Under the pieces are notes generated by a model. That model did no database searches. It was given only the letters and a program-made list of their open reading frames with translations, and was not told where the DNA came from. 64,000 nt of DNA from a virus. Position 1 is the first letter of the stretch. Each line of letters opens with the position of its first letter. Shown here in pieces: positions 36,784 through 44,093 of the stretch. Both the position numbers and the translations under genes were made by a program. The stretch is taken from IMG/VR virus record IMGVR_UViG_3300033146_000850, positions 62,001 to 126,000 of that record. The stretch is one strand, 5' to 3'.

Positions 36784-36914
36784 CATTTCTATTGGATAAA
36801 ATACGTCTAAATGGAACATAAATGCCCACCATTGAATAAAAATACATTTTGAATGCTATGTTATATGTTAATATGTTTTCATTGCTTAAAATTAAAATTT
36901 GGACGTTTTTAAAA
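36784..36914 (+). repeat. direct repeat A, copy 1 (131 bp)
   Basis: Matches 37556-37686 with 7 differences in 131 positions by eye. Contains CCATT/AATGG inverted elements and no credible ORF. With repeat B it forms a module present twice in the divergent region between gp55 and the ligase gene. Confidence 0.9.
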
Positions 36915-37013
36915 AATGTCGTATCCTATTCTTCGCCCGCACGCACACACACCCGCTCCCGCACGCACACACGCACGTTTATACTGGTATATTCATGCTG
37001 GGGGTTTACCCCC

Positions 37014-37043
37014 GTGACACCGTTAGGTGTCACTTGTTTTTTA
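37014..37043 (+). terminator. hairpin with T-run (rho-independent terminator)
   Basis: Perfect 8-bp stem GTGACACC / GGTGTCAC, loop GTTA, then TTGTTTTTTA. Directly before it is another hairpin GGGGG-TTTA-CCCCC (37000-37013). It implies a short rightward transcript from the GC-rich tract, or a terminator carried in by the insert. Confidence 0.65.
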
Positions 37044-37140
37044 TAAAAAATGATTTTATGACGAGCGAAGCGAGGAATAAAATTATACTTATAAAAAACA
37101 ACTATTGGTAATACACGATTTTACAAAGAATAAGAGAAAT

Positions 37141-37250
37141 AAGAAAAGAATAAGAAAAGAAAATATATAAAAGAAAAGAATAAGAAAAGAAAATATATAA
37201 AAGAAAAGAATAAGAAAAGAAAATATATAAAAGAAAAGAATAAGAAAATA
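37141..37250 (+). repeat. 30-bp purine-rich tandem repeats
   Basis: Three perfect 30-bp copies at 37141, 37171 and 37201 (AAGAAAAGAATAAGAAAAGA plus AAATATATAA) and a partial fourth at 37231, followed by degenerate purine sequence to about 37305. All purines apart from the TATATAA part are on the plus strand. Confidence 0.93.
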
Positions 37251-37344
37251 AAGAAAAAAAAAGTGAAGAATAAGAAAGAAAAGAAAAAAAAAGTAAAAAA
37301 AAAGAAAAATTCTGGAGGCTCAAACTTTTGAACGGTTTTAAAAA

Positions 37345-37418
37345 TATCCACTGGTAACAAATATATCCATTGTAACAAATGTATCCACTGGTAACAATTA
37401 TATCCATTGTAACAAATG
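37345..37418 (+). repeat. 37-bp iteron-like tandem repeat
   Basis: Two copies, starting at 37345 and 37382, each containing TATCCACTGGTAACAA and TATCCATTGTAACAAATG, i.e. four alternating GGTAACAA/TGTAACAA sites. One related site (TTGGTAACAATTATATCC) is found before repeat B copy 2. Spaced sites like these are typical of protein-binding iterons. Confidence 0.7.
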
Positions 37419-37423
37419 TACCT

Positions 37424-37518
37424 GACTAATAATTGACAAGGTTGATGTTGTCTCACTTCGTTCAACAAATCAAACCTATCAATTATGTGCCGTAAGAACG
37501 GCACGCTATGGTGGGTTT
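37424..37518 (+). repeat. direct repeat B, copy 1 (95 bp) with two hairpins
   Basis: Identical over all 95 bp to 37713-37807. It contains a long imperfect hairpin (TTGACAAGGTTGATGTTGT against AACAAATCAAACCTATCAA, loop CTCACTTCGTTC, 37433-37482) and a perfect 7-bp hairpin GTGCCGT-AAGA-ACGGCAC (37487-37504). It looks like a bacterial REP-type or structured RNA element. The frames through it were rejected as genes. Confidence 0.93.
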
Positions 37519-37555
37519 TCAAATTGTAATTAATATATCATCAACATTTTAAAAT

Positions 37556-37686
37556 CATTTCCATTGGATAAAATATATCTAAATGGAACATAAATGCCCA
37601 CCATTGAATGAAAATACATTTTGAATGTTAAGTTATATGTTAATATGTTTTCATTGTTTAAAATTAAAATTTGGACGTTTTTAAAA
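37556..37686 (+). repeat. direct repeat A, copy 2 (131 bp)
   Basis: Second copy of repeat A, about 95% identical to 36784-36914, followed after one iteron-like site by repeat B copy 2. Confidence 0.9.
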
Positions 37687-37712
37687 TATATACATTGGTA
37701 ACAATTATATCC

Positions 37713-37807
37713 GACTAATAATTGACAAGGTTGATGTTGTCTCACTTCGTTCAACAAATCAAACCTATCAATTATGTGCCGTAAGAACGGCACGCTATGG
37801 TGGGTTT
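37713..37807 (+). repeat. direct repeat B, copy 2 (95 bp)
   Basis: Perfect second copy of repeat B. The 7-bp hairpin lies at 37776-37793. It ends 32 bp upstream of the ligase promoter. Confidence 0.93.
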
Positions 37808-37839
37808 GTAAATTATTTTAAATATTTAACATATAAAAT

Positions 37840-37868
37840 TTGACTTTTTAAAAATAATATGATATATT
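37840..37868 (+). promoter_or_regulatory. sigma70-type promoter for ligA, extended -10
   Basis: TTGACT (37840-37845), 17 bp spacer ending ATGA, TATATT (37863-37868), 38 bp upstream of the ligase start. Confidence 0.7.
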
Positions 37869-37906
37869 AACTCGTAAAATGTTTTTATTTCATGATGGAG
37901 TGACAA

Positions 37907-39955
37907 ATGGTTAATATTAAAAATGTTGATATTATAAAAAGATTAGAATTAGACATTATAAAACATAGATATTTATATTACACTGGAAATCCTAAAATTT
38001 CAGATTATGAATATGATAAACTTGAATCTGAACTAAAAAAAATTGATAAAAACAATAGATTATTTGATGAAATTGGATTTAATCAATCTGAATCGACTTT
38101 TAATAAAATTAAACACACGGTTAAAATGCCATCACAAGGAAAAGTATATTCAAAATATGAATTTTTAAATGTTTTTGATTCAAATGTAAAAATATTAGTT
38201 GGAAGTTATAAAATAGATGGTTTTGCTATAACATTAAAATATCAATACAATAAGATTATAAATAAATACATTTTAAAATATGGTGCAACACGTGGTAATG
38301 GAGTTGAAGGTGAAGATATTACCGAAAATATTAAAATGATTAAAGATATTCCATTAACTTTAGATGTTGATAGTAAGATTGCATCTGATGAGATTGAAAT
38401 TCGTGGTGAAATATACATGAAGAAATCTATTTTTAATAAAGTTGCAAAGAAAGCTATGATGGAAGAAGGTAAAGAATATAAAACACCTAGAAATTTATCA
38501 GCTGGGTCTGCTAGAAACAAGAACCCACTTGTAACTAAAGAGCGTGAGTTGAATTTCTTTTGTTATGACGTTTTAGGATTATACATGTATAATTATTCTG
38601 ATAGATTATCCTATATTTCTAGTGTAAATATTCCTATTGTTGAGTTTAGTAAAATTGATATTAATGATTCTGAAAAATATTATCAAAAATGTGTAGTTGA
38701 AAGGGATTTGTTAGATTATGATATTGACGGTGTATGTTATAGGATTGATGATGATAGATTGTATAAATCAGTTGGAAGCACTTCACACCATCCTAAAGGG
38801 TCTATAGCCTGGAAATTTAAACCTGAAAGTGAAATAACAACTTTAAAAAATATTGAATGGCAAGTATCTAGAACTAGACAAATTAATGCGGTAGCAATAA
38901 TTAACCCTGTTGAATTAGGAGGTGCCGAGATTAATAGGGTATCGTTACATAATATTTCAATAATGAAAAAGTTAAATATTAATATTGGGGATGATGTTAT
39001 GGTGTCTAGAAGAGGAGATGTTATCCCTCATATTGAATCATTAGTCACTAAAAGAAATGATAAAGATATCGATATTCCAAAAATTTGTCCATCTTGTGGT
39101 GAGTCAACCGAGATAATTATTAATCCTAAAAGTGGAATTGAGAAACTTTTTTGTACAAATGAAAATTGTACGGCTGTTAAAATATCCGAGTTTGAACATT
39201 TTGTTGACATTATGAATATGAAAGGATTGGCAGTTTCAACACTAACAAAAATGTTAAAATCTAACCTTATTACAGATTTTTCTGATTTGTTCAAATTAAA
39301 TATTGAAATGTTAATGACTATTGATGGTATTAAAAAGAAAAGTGCTGAAAAATTATTTAATACTATACAATTCAATCGTAAAAAAACATTAGATGTGTTT
39401 TTAAGCTCTTTAGGTGTTAATTCACTAGGTAGGTCTGTTTCTGAATTAGTTGCCCAAAATTTTGATAATTTAAATGAATTACTAGGTGATTATGGGTATG
39501 TGTTTAATAAATTATGTTCTATTGAAGGTATTTCTGAAATAATTGCTAATAATATTATTAATGGAATTAACTCAAAAATACAAGTTATTAATAATTTACT
39601 ATTAGAAGTAGAAATAATAACAATGGATGATATAAAAGGTTGTCTTGATGGTAAATTGTTTTGTATATCTGGGTCTATGACGAATGGTAAGAACGCTATT
39701 AAGAATTTAATAATTAAATATGGTGGTGTAGTTAAATCATCAGTTGTTAAAAATTTAAATTTTTTAATTGCTGGTACAGGTTCAGGTAGTAAATCAACAA
39801 AAGCAGAATCGTTAAATATACCAATAATAAGTGAATCTGATTTTATGTCTATGATTGGAGTTAATAATATTGAAAAATTAGAAACAATTGAAAAATTAGA
39901 AACAATTAAAAAAAAAGATAATAATATTGATAAATGGTTAAAAAGTGAGGTGTGA
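37907..39955 (+). CDS. ligA: NAD-dependent DNA ligase
   Basis: 682 residues, the length of bacterial LigA. Order: an N-terminal Ia-like NAD-binding region (HRYLYYTGNPKISDYEYDKL, residues 20-39); adenylation domain with K102 in SYKIDGFA; GATRGNGVEGEDITEN; EIRGEIYM; PRNLSAGSAR; IAWKFKPES; an OB-fold; a zinc finger (CPSCGES ... CTNENC); a helix-hairpin-helix region; and a C-terminal BRCT domain containing LFCISGSMTNGKN. It seals nicks using NAD+, whereas T4 uses an ATP-dependent ligase. Two small VEKLETI-like repeats sit near the end. Ribosome binding site GGAGTG. Confidence 0.96.
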   Translation: MVNIKNVDIIKRLELDIIKHRYLYYTGNPKISDYEYDKLESELKKIDKNNRLFDEIGFNQSESTFNKIKHTVKMPSQGKVYSKYEFLNVFDSNVKILVGSYKIDGFAITLKYQYNKIINKYILKYGATRGNGVEGEDITENIKMIKDIPLTLDVDSKIASDEIEIRGEIYMKKSIFNKVAKKAMMEEGKEYKTPRNLSAGSARNKNPLVTKERELNFFCYDVLGLYMYNYSDRLSYISSVNIPIVEFSKIDINDSEKYYQKCVVERDLLDYDIDGVCYRIDDDRLYKSVGSTSHHPKGSIAWKFKPESEITTLKNIEWQVSRTRQINAVAIINPVELGGAEINRVSLHNISIMKKLNINIGDDVMVSRRGDVIPHIESLVTKRNDKDIDIPKICPSCGESTEIIINPKSGIEKLFCTNENCTAVKISEFEHFVDIMNMKGLAVSTLTKMLKSNLITDFSDLFKLNIEMLMTIDGIKKKSAEKLFNTIQFNRKKTLDVFLSSLGVNSLGRSVSELVAQNFDNLNELLGDYGYVFNKLCSIEGISEIIANNIINGINSKIQVINNLLLEVEIITMDDIKGCLDGKLFCISGSMTNGKNAIKNLIIKYGGVVKSSVVKNLNFLIAGTGSGSKSTKAESLNIPIISESDFMSMIGVNNIEKLETIEKLETIKKKDNNIDKWLKSEV

Positions 39956-39959
39956 TGTG

Positions 39960-40322
39960 ATGAGAAAAATATTTATTTTTATGATTATTGTAATTATTAG
40001 TTCCAACCTGTTATCGAATGAGCAAGTTGAATATTTATTTTTATATAATGTTAAAAAGGTAATTTCTCCTGTTAAATTTATAATGAATGATATGGAAAAA
40101 GATTATGTCATTGAGATATCTGGTCTATATGTTCCAAGTTGGGCTAAAAAGAAAAGATTTTATAAAAATATACATAAGAAATTGAAAAAACAATCAGTTT
40201 TTCAATTCTCCAATTGTGAAATTCGTAAATATAAAATTGTTTGTTATGATATGATGTTAGGTGTTGATTCATATAGACAATATCTATTAAAAAAGAAATT
40301 AGCTAGAGAATTTTCTAAATAA
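39960..40322 (+). CDS. exported hypothetical protein, 120 aa
   Basis: Start ATG 39960, seven bases after GAGGTG. N-terminal hydrophobic stretch (IFIFMIIVIISSNLL) after MRK looks like a signal peptide or anchor. The rest is basic. The order GLYVPSW, a helix, then NCEIRKYKIVCYDMMLG and YLLKKKLAREF recalls a degenerate staphylococcal-nuclease-like domain, but catalytic Arg/Glu residues are not clear. Function unknown. Confidence 0.6.
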   Translation: MRKIFIFMIIVIISSNLLSNEQVEYLFLYNVKKVISPVKFIMNDMEKDYVIEISGLYVPSWAKKKRFYKNIHKKLKKQSVFQFSNCEIRKYKIVCYDMMLGVDSYRQYLLKKKLAREFSK

Positions 40323-40412
40323 ATATCACATCAATAATATAACAATATTTAAAATATTTCAATAAAATCTAAAAATAATAAATAACAATAGTGAATATAA
40401 TTATAGGATATT

Positions 40413-41519
40413 ATGATGGAAAAAGTTATAGTAATAGTTGACAATTTTCAACTCATACATATTGGACACCAGCAATTATTAGAATCTATAAAATTAAAAA
40501 TGGATACTTATGGAATTGATAAGTGTATTATTTTTATAGCAGATGAAGAGGGTGATGTGTTAGGGTATATGGAAAAGGAGGCTTTATTAGATGTTTTAAT
40601 ACGTGGGGATGAGAAAATAGAAATATTTCAAGTTCCTAATTTGAAAATATTCAAAGAGATAAAAAAACTTGAACAAGATGGTATGGATGTTGTTGCTGTA
40701 TATACTGAACCAAACCAATCAAGCTACGTATCAGCTTCAATTAATGGATTACCTACTGAACTACGAACATATGTTCACAATATAAACACTCAAGAAATTG
40801 AGGAATATATAATTAAAGGTATGTATCAAGAATATTGTAAATTTATGCCAACATCATTGTGGGCTGAATTTCAAAATTTAAAAGAAATATATAATATGAA
40901 CAAATTAACAGAAAGTATGGAGAATCAAATGACAGTTAAAATTAATAAGACAGAATTAGAGTCTTATCTGGGTGATATTATTGATAAACATATTACTCAA
41001 ATTGAGGAATCTAAAAGTAAAGAAATGATATTAACTAAATCTGAACTTAAAAGTATTGTTGAGGATATCATCGTTGAGAAATTAAAAGGTCAAGAATACG
41101 ATAGTATGCACGATTTAAAAATGCGTATATTGAGAGGATTAAATAAAATATCTAAGAGCAAATGGTTGTTAACAGTTTCTAATGTAGGGAAAAGAAATGA
41201 TGGTAACTATGTTATTAAATTAACAGGTTCTGGTAACACTGTTTTAAGTATTTTTTGGGGTGAAGATGTTGAGGGTGATTTTTTATTTTCAACTACCATA
41301 TCATTAATTGCTGGTGATATATATTCTACGAAAATGTACAGGTTTATGATGATGCTTATAGATAAACAGGATTACGTTTCTGAATTATTGAAATCTACAG
41401 AAGAAACATTATATGAAATGAATAATAAGGGTCCTATTGAAGATAAGGATAAAGTTGAAAATGTAGATATACCTGAAAATCCTGAAATAAATATTGAAGA
41501 TGAAGATATGGATGTTTAA
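40413..41519 (+). CDS. HIGH-motif nucleotidyltransferase-like protein with C-terminal extension
   Basis: 368 residues. The first 150 residues form a Rossmann-type cytidylyltransferase/NMNAT fold: VIVIVDNFQLIHIGHQQLLE with H16 and H19 of the HxGH motif, then FIADEEGD and VYTEPNQ. The usual ISSTxxR motif is not evident (SSYVSASI is in its place). The C-terminal 200 residues are helical, then a domain with KWLLTVSNVGKRNDG and an acidic tail. It could adenylylate NMN (NAD supply for the NAD-dependent ligase upstream is an attractive link), or transfer another nucleotide; substrate not decidable from sequence. Start ATG 40413, preceded by AGGA. Confidence 0.65.
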   Translation: MMEKVIVIVDNFQLIHIGHQQLLESIKLKMDTYGIDKCIIFIADEEGDVLGYMEKEALLDVLIRGDEKIEIFQVPNLKIFKEIKKLEQDGMDVVAVYTEPNQSSYVSASINGLPTELRTYVHNINTQEIEEYIIKGMYQEYCKFMPTSLWAEFQNLKEIYNMNKLTESMENQMTVKINKTELESYLGDIIDKHITQIEESKSKEMILTKSELKSIVEDIIVEKLKGQEYDSMHDLKMRILRGLNKISKSKWLLTVSNVGKRNDGNYVIKLTGSGNTVLSIFWGEDVEGDFLFSTTISLIAGDIYSTKMYRFMMMLIDKQDYVSELLKSTEETLYEMNNKGPIEDKDKVENVDIPENPEINIEDEDMDV

Positions 41520-42431
41520 ATGATTGATTTTACAACCTATTTAAATGAAAGATATGATGATGAATTATTTATAGATAGTGATAGGTTAATACTTGCTTGT
41601 GATTTATATGAATGGTTGAATAATATTGATAATTTAAATGAGGATGTGGATGTAAGTGATGATGAACAGGATAAAGGTGATGATGAACGGGATAAAGGTG
41701 ATGAAGTACGAGCAGATGAATGGTTTAAACAATTAACTGATAAAATCTATTCAAATAGAAAAAGTAAAGCTAATACATTTACGAATTATCGAAAAAGTAA
41801 TGCTGTTATGTTGGGAAGGGTGTATGCTTTTAGATATGACCCCAAAAATAAAAATACATTATCATTTTTTGATGAGACACCTCTAGTGATACCTTTTGAT
41901 TTTAAAGATGGTGTTGATAGTTTGGGATTTTTAGGTATAAATTTACATTTTATCCCTAGATATCAACGAAAAGCTGTTATTCAATATTTTATAAAGAAAA
42001 ATCCTGAACAAGTTATGAAACAGGGTAAAATAGATATAAGTTATGTTCAGGATTTGAAAAATAATCCAAAGTTTAAATATGTTTATTATTGTATTAGACA
42101 TTATCTTTTAGACCACGTTAGAGGTGGGTTCTATGTCATTCCACAAGAGGATTATATCAATGTTATTGATTTATATTCAGGTAAGTATATAGGTAAATCA
42201 GAATCAGAAATAATTAACATTATTAAAAATAGTTATACTGATAGTTTAATGACTCCTAGAATAAAAGCTATAAAAAAGAAGAGAGAAGAACGAAATAAGA
42301 AAAGACGGATTGCATATAAAAATAAACAAGATAAATCTAAATTAAACACAAATGTTAAACCAGTTTCGGGTGTTATAGATACCCACGTCAAACCTTCTGA
42401 TAAAAAAGGTACAATAAATGGTAATATATAG
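41520..42431 (+). CDS. conserved T4-like phage protein, 303 aa
   Basis: Starts immediately after the preceding stop. It contains GRVYAFRYDPKNKNTLSFFD and TPLVIPFDF, then GFLGINLHFIPRYQRKAVIQ (about residues 141-160), a pattern I know from a conserved protein of T4-like and cyanophages, often annotated as a DNA-end protector-like or uncharacterised structural protein; I cannot assign it firmly. A short acidic repeat (DDEQDKGDDERDKGDE) interrupts the N-terminal part and a basic KKKREERNKKRRIAYKNK helix marks the C-terminus, suggesting DNA contact. Confidence 0.65.
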   Translation: MIDFTTYLNERYDDELFIDSDRLILACDLYEWLNNIDNLNEDVDVSDDEQDKGDDERDKGDEVRADEWFKQLTDKIYSNRKSKANTFTNYRKSNAVMLGRVYAFRYDPKNKNTLSFFDETPLVIPFDFKDGVDSLGFLGINLHFIPRYQRKAVIQYFIKKNPEQVMKQGKIDISYVQDLKNNPKFKYVYYCIRHYLLDHVRGGFYVIPQEDYINVIDLYSGKYIGKSESEIINIIKNSYTDSLMTPRIKAIKKKREERNKKRRIAYKNKQDKSKLNTNVKPVSGVIDTHVKPSDKKGTINGNI

Positions 42432-42442
42432 AGGAGTTTATT

Positions 42443-42922
42443 ATGACTGATAAAAAGACAATGTTGAAGATTGAGGAAAGTGTTTCTAAATTTTTTAAAG
42501 ATATTAATATTTTAGTTGAAGGACGAGATGATTATGATATTGATGATGAAAGTATCATTGATGATTCTCCTAATGATAAACAAGAGTCACCTGTTGAAAA
42601 TGAACAGAAACCTGATATTGATAATGAAATGTCTGAGCCTGTAATTGATGATGAGCCTGATGATGAGCCTGATGTTGATGATGAGCTATCTAAACCTGGT
42701 GAGGATGAATCTTCAACTGATGATGGTGAGAATCATATTAGGAAAGGTTTGAATAAGGAGCATAAGTCAAAATTAAGGAAATGGTTATTAACTAATAAGA
42801 AATTGAATAATCCTAGTTTTCAAGGTTTAGTTGACCAAATGGATATTGATTTTGATGAATCTAATGAATATATATTTAAAATAGCATCAGTACTTTTAAA
42901 ACAACATTTAGAAAAAAAATAA
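42443..42922 (+). CDS. acidic hypothetical protein, 159 aa
   Basis: Start ATG 42443 after GAGGAG. Central region (about residues 30-95) is almost only Asp, Glu, Pro and Ser with DDEP/DDEL repeats; the C-terminal 60 residues form a basic helical domain (HKSKLRKWLLTNKKLNNPSF). No family recognised. Probably a small binding adaptor with a disordered linker. Confidence 0.65.
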   Translation: MTDKKTMLKIEESVSKFFKDINILVEGRDDYDIDDESIIDDSPNDKQESPVENEQKPDIDNEMSEPVIDDEPDDEPDVDDELSKPGEDESSTDDGENHIRKGLNKEHKSKLRKWLLTNKKLNNPSFQGLVDQMDIDFDESNEYIFKIASVLLKQHLEKK

Positions 42923-42939
42923 TATAGGGTGTAGTTATA

Positions 42940-43284
42940 ATGAGAATTACAAAAAAAATATTAATGGAATCTCCTACTAATAATATTAGTAAAAAATATA
43001 AAAAAGGTGAATTTGAAACATATCATAGCACTTTGAAAGATATTGTTAATGAAATTGAAGATTATGTTAAAAGAAATGGATATGAGTTAGATGTTAATGA
43101 GAATTCTTTCAAATATCTTAATGGTTATAGTGATATTGATATATTTGATGAGGGAACGACTCAAAAACTACATATGTCATTAATTAAAAATGGTAAAAGG
43201 ATGAATAAAATGCTACACGTGTCAATTTATCATATGGGTTATAGTGGAGATAAACATTTAGAATTAAATATATATATTAATTAA
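42940..43284 (+). CDS. conserved phage protein, 114 aa
   Basis: Start ATG 42940. The C-terminal pattern, LHMSLIKNGKRMNKMLHVS followed by IYHMGYSGDKHLELNIYI, resembles a small conserved family of large phages whose members end in YRMDSGxYELxxYx; function unknown to me. A short helical N-terminus precedes it. Confidence 0.6.
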   Translation: MRITKKILMESPTNNISKKYKKGEFETYHSTLKDIVNEIEDYVKRNGYELDVNENSFKYLNGYSDIDIFDEGTTQKLHMSLIKNGKRMNKMLHVSIYHMGYSGDKHLELNIYIN

Positions 43285-43297
43285 TATGGGGCGTAAT

Positions 43298-43645
43298 ATG
43301 TCAACATTTAAAATATATAAATCAATGTTGTTAGAGGGTTCAGAGCAAAGATATGAAATAATAAAAGATGATTTTGTTATTTTTGTAAAAGAAAATACTA
43401 AAAATTCAAATGTTAGAATTTTTAAACGTAATGATGTTGATTTTAGATTTAATATATCGTTAAAATCAGATTTTGATATTATAGAAATTATCGAATTGGT
43501 CTGGAGATATAGGGAAGCTAATAGAGATATTCAAAAACTTGAAAATTTTGTTTCATACGACTTAGACCAGGATGAGATATTTGATATTAAAAATATGGAT
43601 AAGAAATTGAAATCATTCAACATTCCAGATGCAATTATAGATTAA
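43298..43645 (+). CDS. hypothetical protein, 115 aa
   Basis: ATG 43298 lies six bases after GGGG; the upstream ATG at 43286 forms part of that ribosome binding site. Charged, alpha/beta, no motif recognised. Last gene before the noncoding RNA/tRNA region. Confidence 0.6.
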   Translation: MSTFKIYKSMLLEGSEQRYEIIKDDFVIFVKENTKNSNVRIFKRNDVDFRFNISLKSDFDIIEIIELVWRYREANRDIQKLENFVSYDLDQDEIFDIKNMDKKLKSFNIPDAIID

Positions 43646-43666
43646 CAAAAAAATAAAAAAAATAAT

Positions 43667-43695
43667 TTGACTTTTGGTTACAAATATGATATATT
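43667..43695 (+). promoter_or_regulatory. sigma70-type promoter for the structured RNA/tRNA-Leu region
   Basis: TTGACT (43667-43672), 17 bp spacer ending ATGA, TATATT (43690-43695). It is the only promoter seen between the 43298 gene and tRNA-Leu, about 85 bp before the structured RNA. Confidence 0.7.
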
Positions 43696-43779
43696 ATAAA
43701 TGTTGGGTCGTTGAATTGATTAATATTTTATAGATATTGATATTGATATTGATTTGGAAAAGGGGAGAGTGATTAGTTG

Positions 43780-43973
43780 TTCGTTGATAATTGATTAATG
43801 ATAGTTAAGTGGTATCTATGGTAGTTATTATTGTTTTATATTTATTCCTTTTAGTAGAACATATAATTGCTACCATAGATATCATTTAAAAGTTGGCATA
43901 AATAGTTCCTTAATAAAAAACAAATAATTTATTACTATTCGCCAACATACTATCATTATCAATTATTGATGAA
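43780..43973 (+). ncRNA. putative structured RNA with a three-way junction
   Basis: In the gene-free stretch 43646-43983 three helices nest compactly. Outer helix: 43780-43805 with 43949-43973, 25 pairs, three of them G-U, one bulged T. Helix 1: 43805-43830 with 43864-43889, 26 positions with three G-U pairs and one mismatch, loop of 33 nt. Helix 2: GTTGGC (43892-43897) with GCCAAC (43941-43946), continued by AATAG/CTATT and TAATAAA/TTTATTA. Only 0-2 nt separate the helices at the junction. Wobble pairs rather than perfect complementarity suggest selection at the RNA level. It ends 10 nt before tRNA-Leu and would be co-transcribed with it. No known RNA family recognised. Confidence 0.7.
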
Positions 43974-43983
43974 TATATATTGT

Positions 43984-44070
43984 GGCTCTATGGTGGAATA
44001 GGTAGACACAAGGGACTTAAAATCCCTCGACTTTGATGTCATCCGAGTTCGATTCTCGGTGGAGCCACCA
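43984..44070 (+). tRNA. tRNA-Leu (UAA)
   Basis: Complete class II cloverleaf. Acceptor GGCTCTA pairs with TGGAGCC; anticodon stem AGGGA/TCCCT with loop CTTAAAA, giving anticodon TAA; long variable arm GAC-TTTGAT-GTC; T arm CCGAG-TTCGATT-CTCGG; encoded CCA at the end. It reads TTA, the main leucine codon of this AT-rich phage. Confidence 0.96.
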
Positions 44071-44093
44071 CGATTTTAATATGAGGTTTTATT

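Larger units (their letters stand above)
36915..37334. other. insert interrupting module 1 (GC-rich tract, hairpins, purine repeats)
   Basis: Module 2 runs from repeat A straight to a GGTAACA iteron and repeat B, whereas module 1 has about 420 extra bases here. The insert begins and ends with similar GTTTTAAAAA sequences (36905-36916 and 37335-37344), like a target-site duplication. Inside are a GC-rich CGCACGCACACA tract (about 36937-36978) that is foreign to this AT-rich genome, two hairpins with a terminator (37000-37043), a GAGCGAAGCGAGG element and purine repeats. No gene seen; the reading frames there are low-complexity. Confidence 0.6.

Noticed and set aside
36849-37111. Overlapping plus-strand ORFs of 65 and 70 codons in the GC-rich tract
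   Set aside because: They consist of THTRSRTHTR-type low complexity and then run through two hairpins and a terminator; no ribosome binding site.
37141-37250. Regularly spaced 30-bp repeats resembling a CRISPR array
   Set aside because: Units are directly adjacent without spacers and are low-complexity purine sequence; no cas genes nearby.
37433-37460. TTGACA in repeat B as a promoter -35
   Set aside because: No -10-like sequence at 16-18 bp; the hexamer is part of a hairpin arm.
37102-37793. Minus-strand ORFs of 87-133 codons sharing HIIDRFDLLNEVRQHQPCQLLV
   Set aside because: The shared peptide is just the translation of the perfect 95-bp repeat B, and the Phe/Leu/Ser part is the purine tandem repeat read backwards. 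No ribosome binding site.
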